Part shown: piece by piece, positions 5,771 through 5,834 of the stretch | Layout: every line of letters begins with the position of its first letter | How positions within the stretch are numbered: the stretch's first letter is position 1 | Assembly (NCBI GenBank): GCA_021845325.1 | Contig: JAKBRR010000128.1 | Span: 1-5,834, forward strand | Length of the DNA: 5,834 nucleotides | Reading direction: 5' to 3' | DNA from: Thermoplasmata archaeon | Lineage (GTDB): Archaea; Thermoplasmatota; Thermoplasmata; Thermoplasmatales; Thermoplasmataceae | Made by a program: the position numbers and the translations under genes | Notes under the pieces: model-generated | Database searches by the model: none | Told to the model about the DNA's origin: nothing | Seen by the model: the letters and a program-made list of their open reading frames with translations, nothing else

Positions 5771-5834
5771 ATGGTAACTAAGAATTATACAGATAACAAA
5801 AAAGATAACTTATATATTCCTATACTATTATTCA
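5771..5834 (+). CDS. Possible start of a further plus-strand gene (partial)
   Basis: ATG at 5771 opens a frame that stays open to the window end, 21 complete codons: MVTKNYTDNKKDNLYIPILL, then F. A TATA-like AATATTATA (5741-5749) is centred 26 nt upstream, the spacing for a leaderless mRNA, and there is no ribosome site. The polar start turning hydrophobic could be the beginning of a membrane protein, but 21 codons are too few to identify a family. Alternatively, TTATATATT at 5810-5818 is itself a TATA box for a gene starting just beyond the window, in which case this frame is chance. Confidence 0.3.
   Translation, partial: MVTKNYTDNKKDNLYIPILLF

Noticed and set aside
1..5834. CRISPR array, tRNA/rRNA gene, toxin-antitoxin pair or novel defence system
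   Set aside because: I found no regularly spaced repeats, no cloverleaf-like or rRNA sequence, and no intact small gene pair. All long frames belong to well-known transporter and ligase families.

Overview
The window looks like a piece of an archaeal chromosome, most probably from a Thermoplasmatales-type (Thermoplasmatota) heterotroph. The DNA is AT-rich, with intergenic stretches that are richer still. Archaeal TATA/BRE-like elements sit about 25-27 nt in front of start codons, which suggests leaderless mRNAs. The one strong Shine-Dalgarno (GGGAGGTG) lies inside an operon. The taxon is an inference from these traits and from the gene content; no rRNA or other marker gene is present.

Left part, minus strand (1-1702): two overlapping genes encode the pair of membrane permeases of a MalF/MalG-type carbohydrate ABC importer. 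The MalF-like gene (776-1702) is complete. The MalG-like gene (786 down to base 1) runs off the window and lacks only its last few residues. The two reading frames overlap by 11 nt, with the second gene's ribosome binding site inside the first, so they are almost certainly one transcript. Neither the solute-binding protein nor the ATPase is in the window. Positions 1703-1989 form an AT-rich intergenic region with a candidate promoter, a palindrome, a short tandem repeat and a 22-codon upstream ORF in frame with the MalF-like gene.

Middle, minus strand (1990-3759): a complete APC-superfamily amino acid permease, probably its own transcription unit. Its promoter lies in a 306-nt region (3760-4065) shared with a divergent plus-strand gene.

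Right part, plus strand (4066-5670): a complete AMP-forming acyl-CoA synthetase of the medium/long-chain (AlkK-like) type with all core motifs. Its open frame extends back to a TTG at 4027, but that extension overlaps promoter elements, so ATG 4066 is the better start. It ends near an oligo-T terminator. The last 60 nt contain the possible start of another plus-strand gene.

The genes point to a cell that lives on organic nutrients: sugar import, amino acid import and fatty/organic acid activation. No link between the three functions is shown by the sequence. I see no new defence, mobile or CRISPR-like system. The most interesting non-coding signal is a 35-nt imperfect direct repeat (3944-3978 and 5673-5707) that flanks the acyl-CoA synthetase gene. 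It lies at similar distances upstream of that gene and of the candidate next gene, as a shared operator might.
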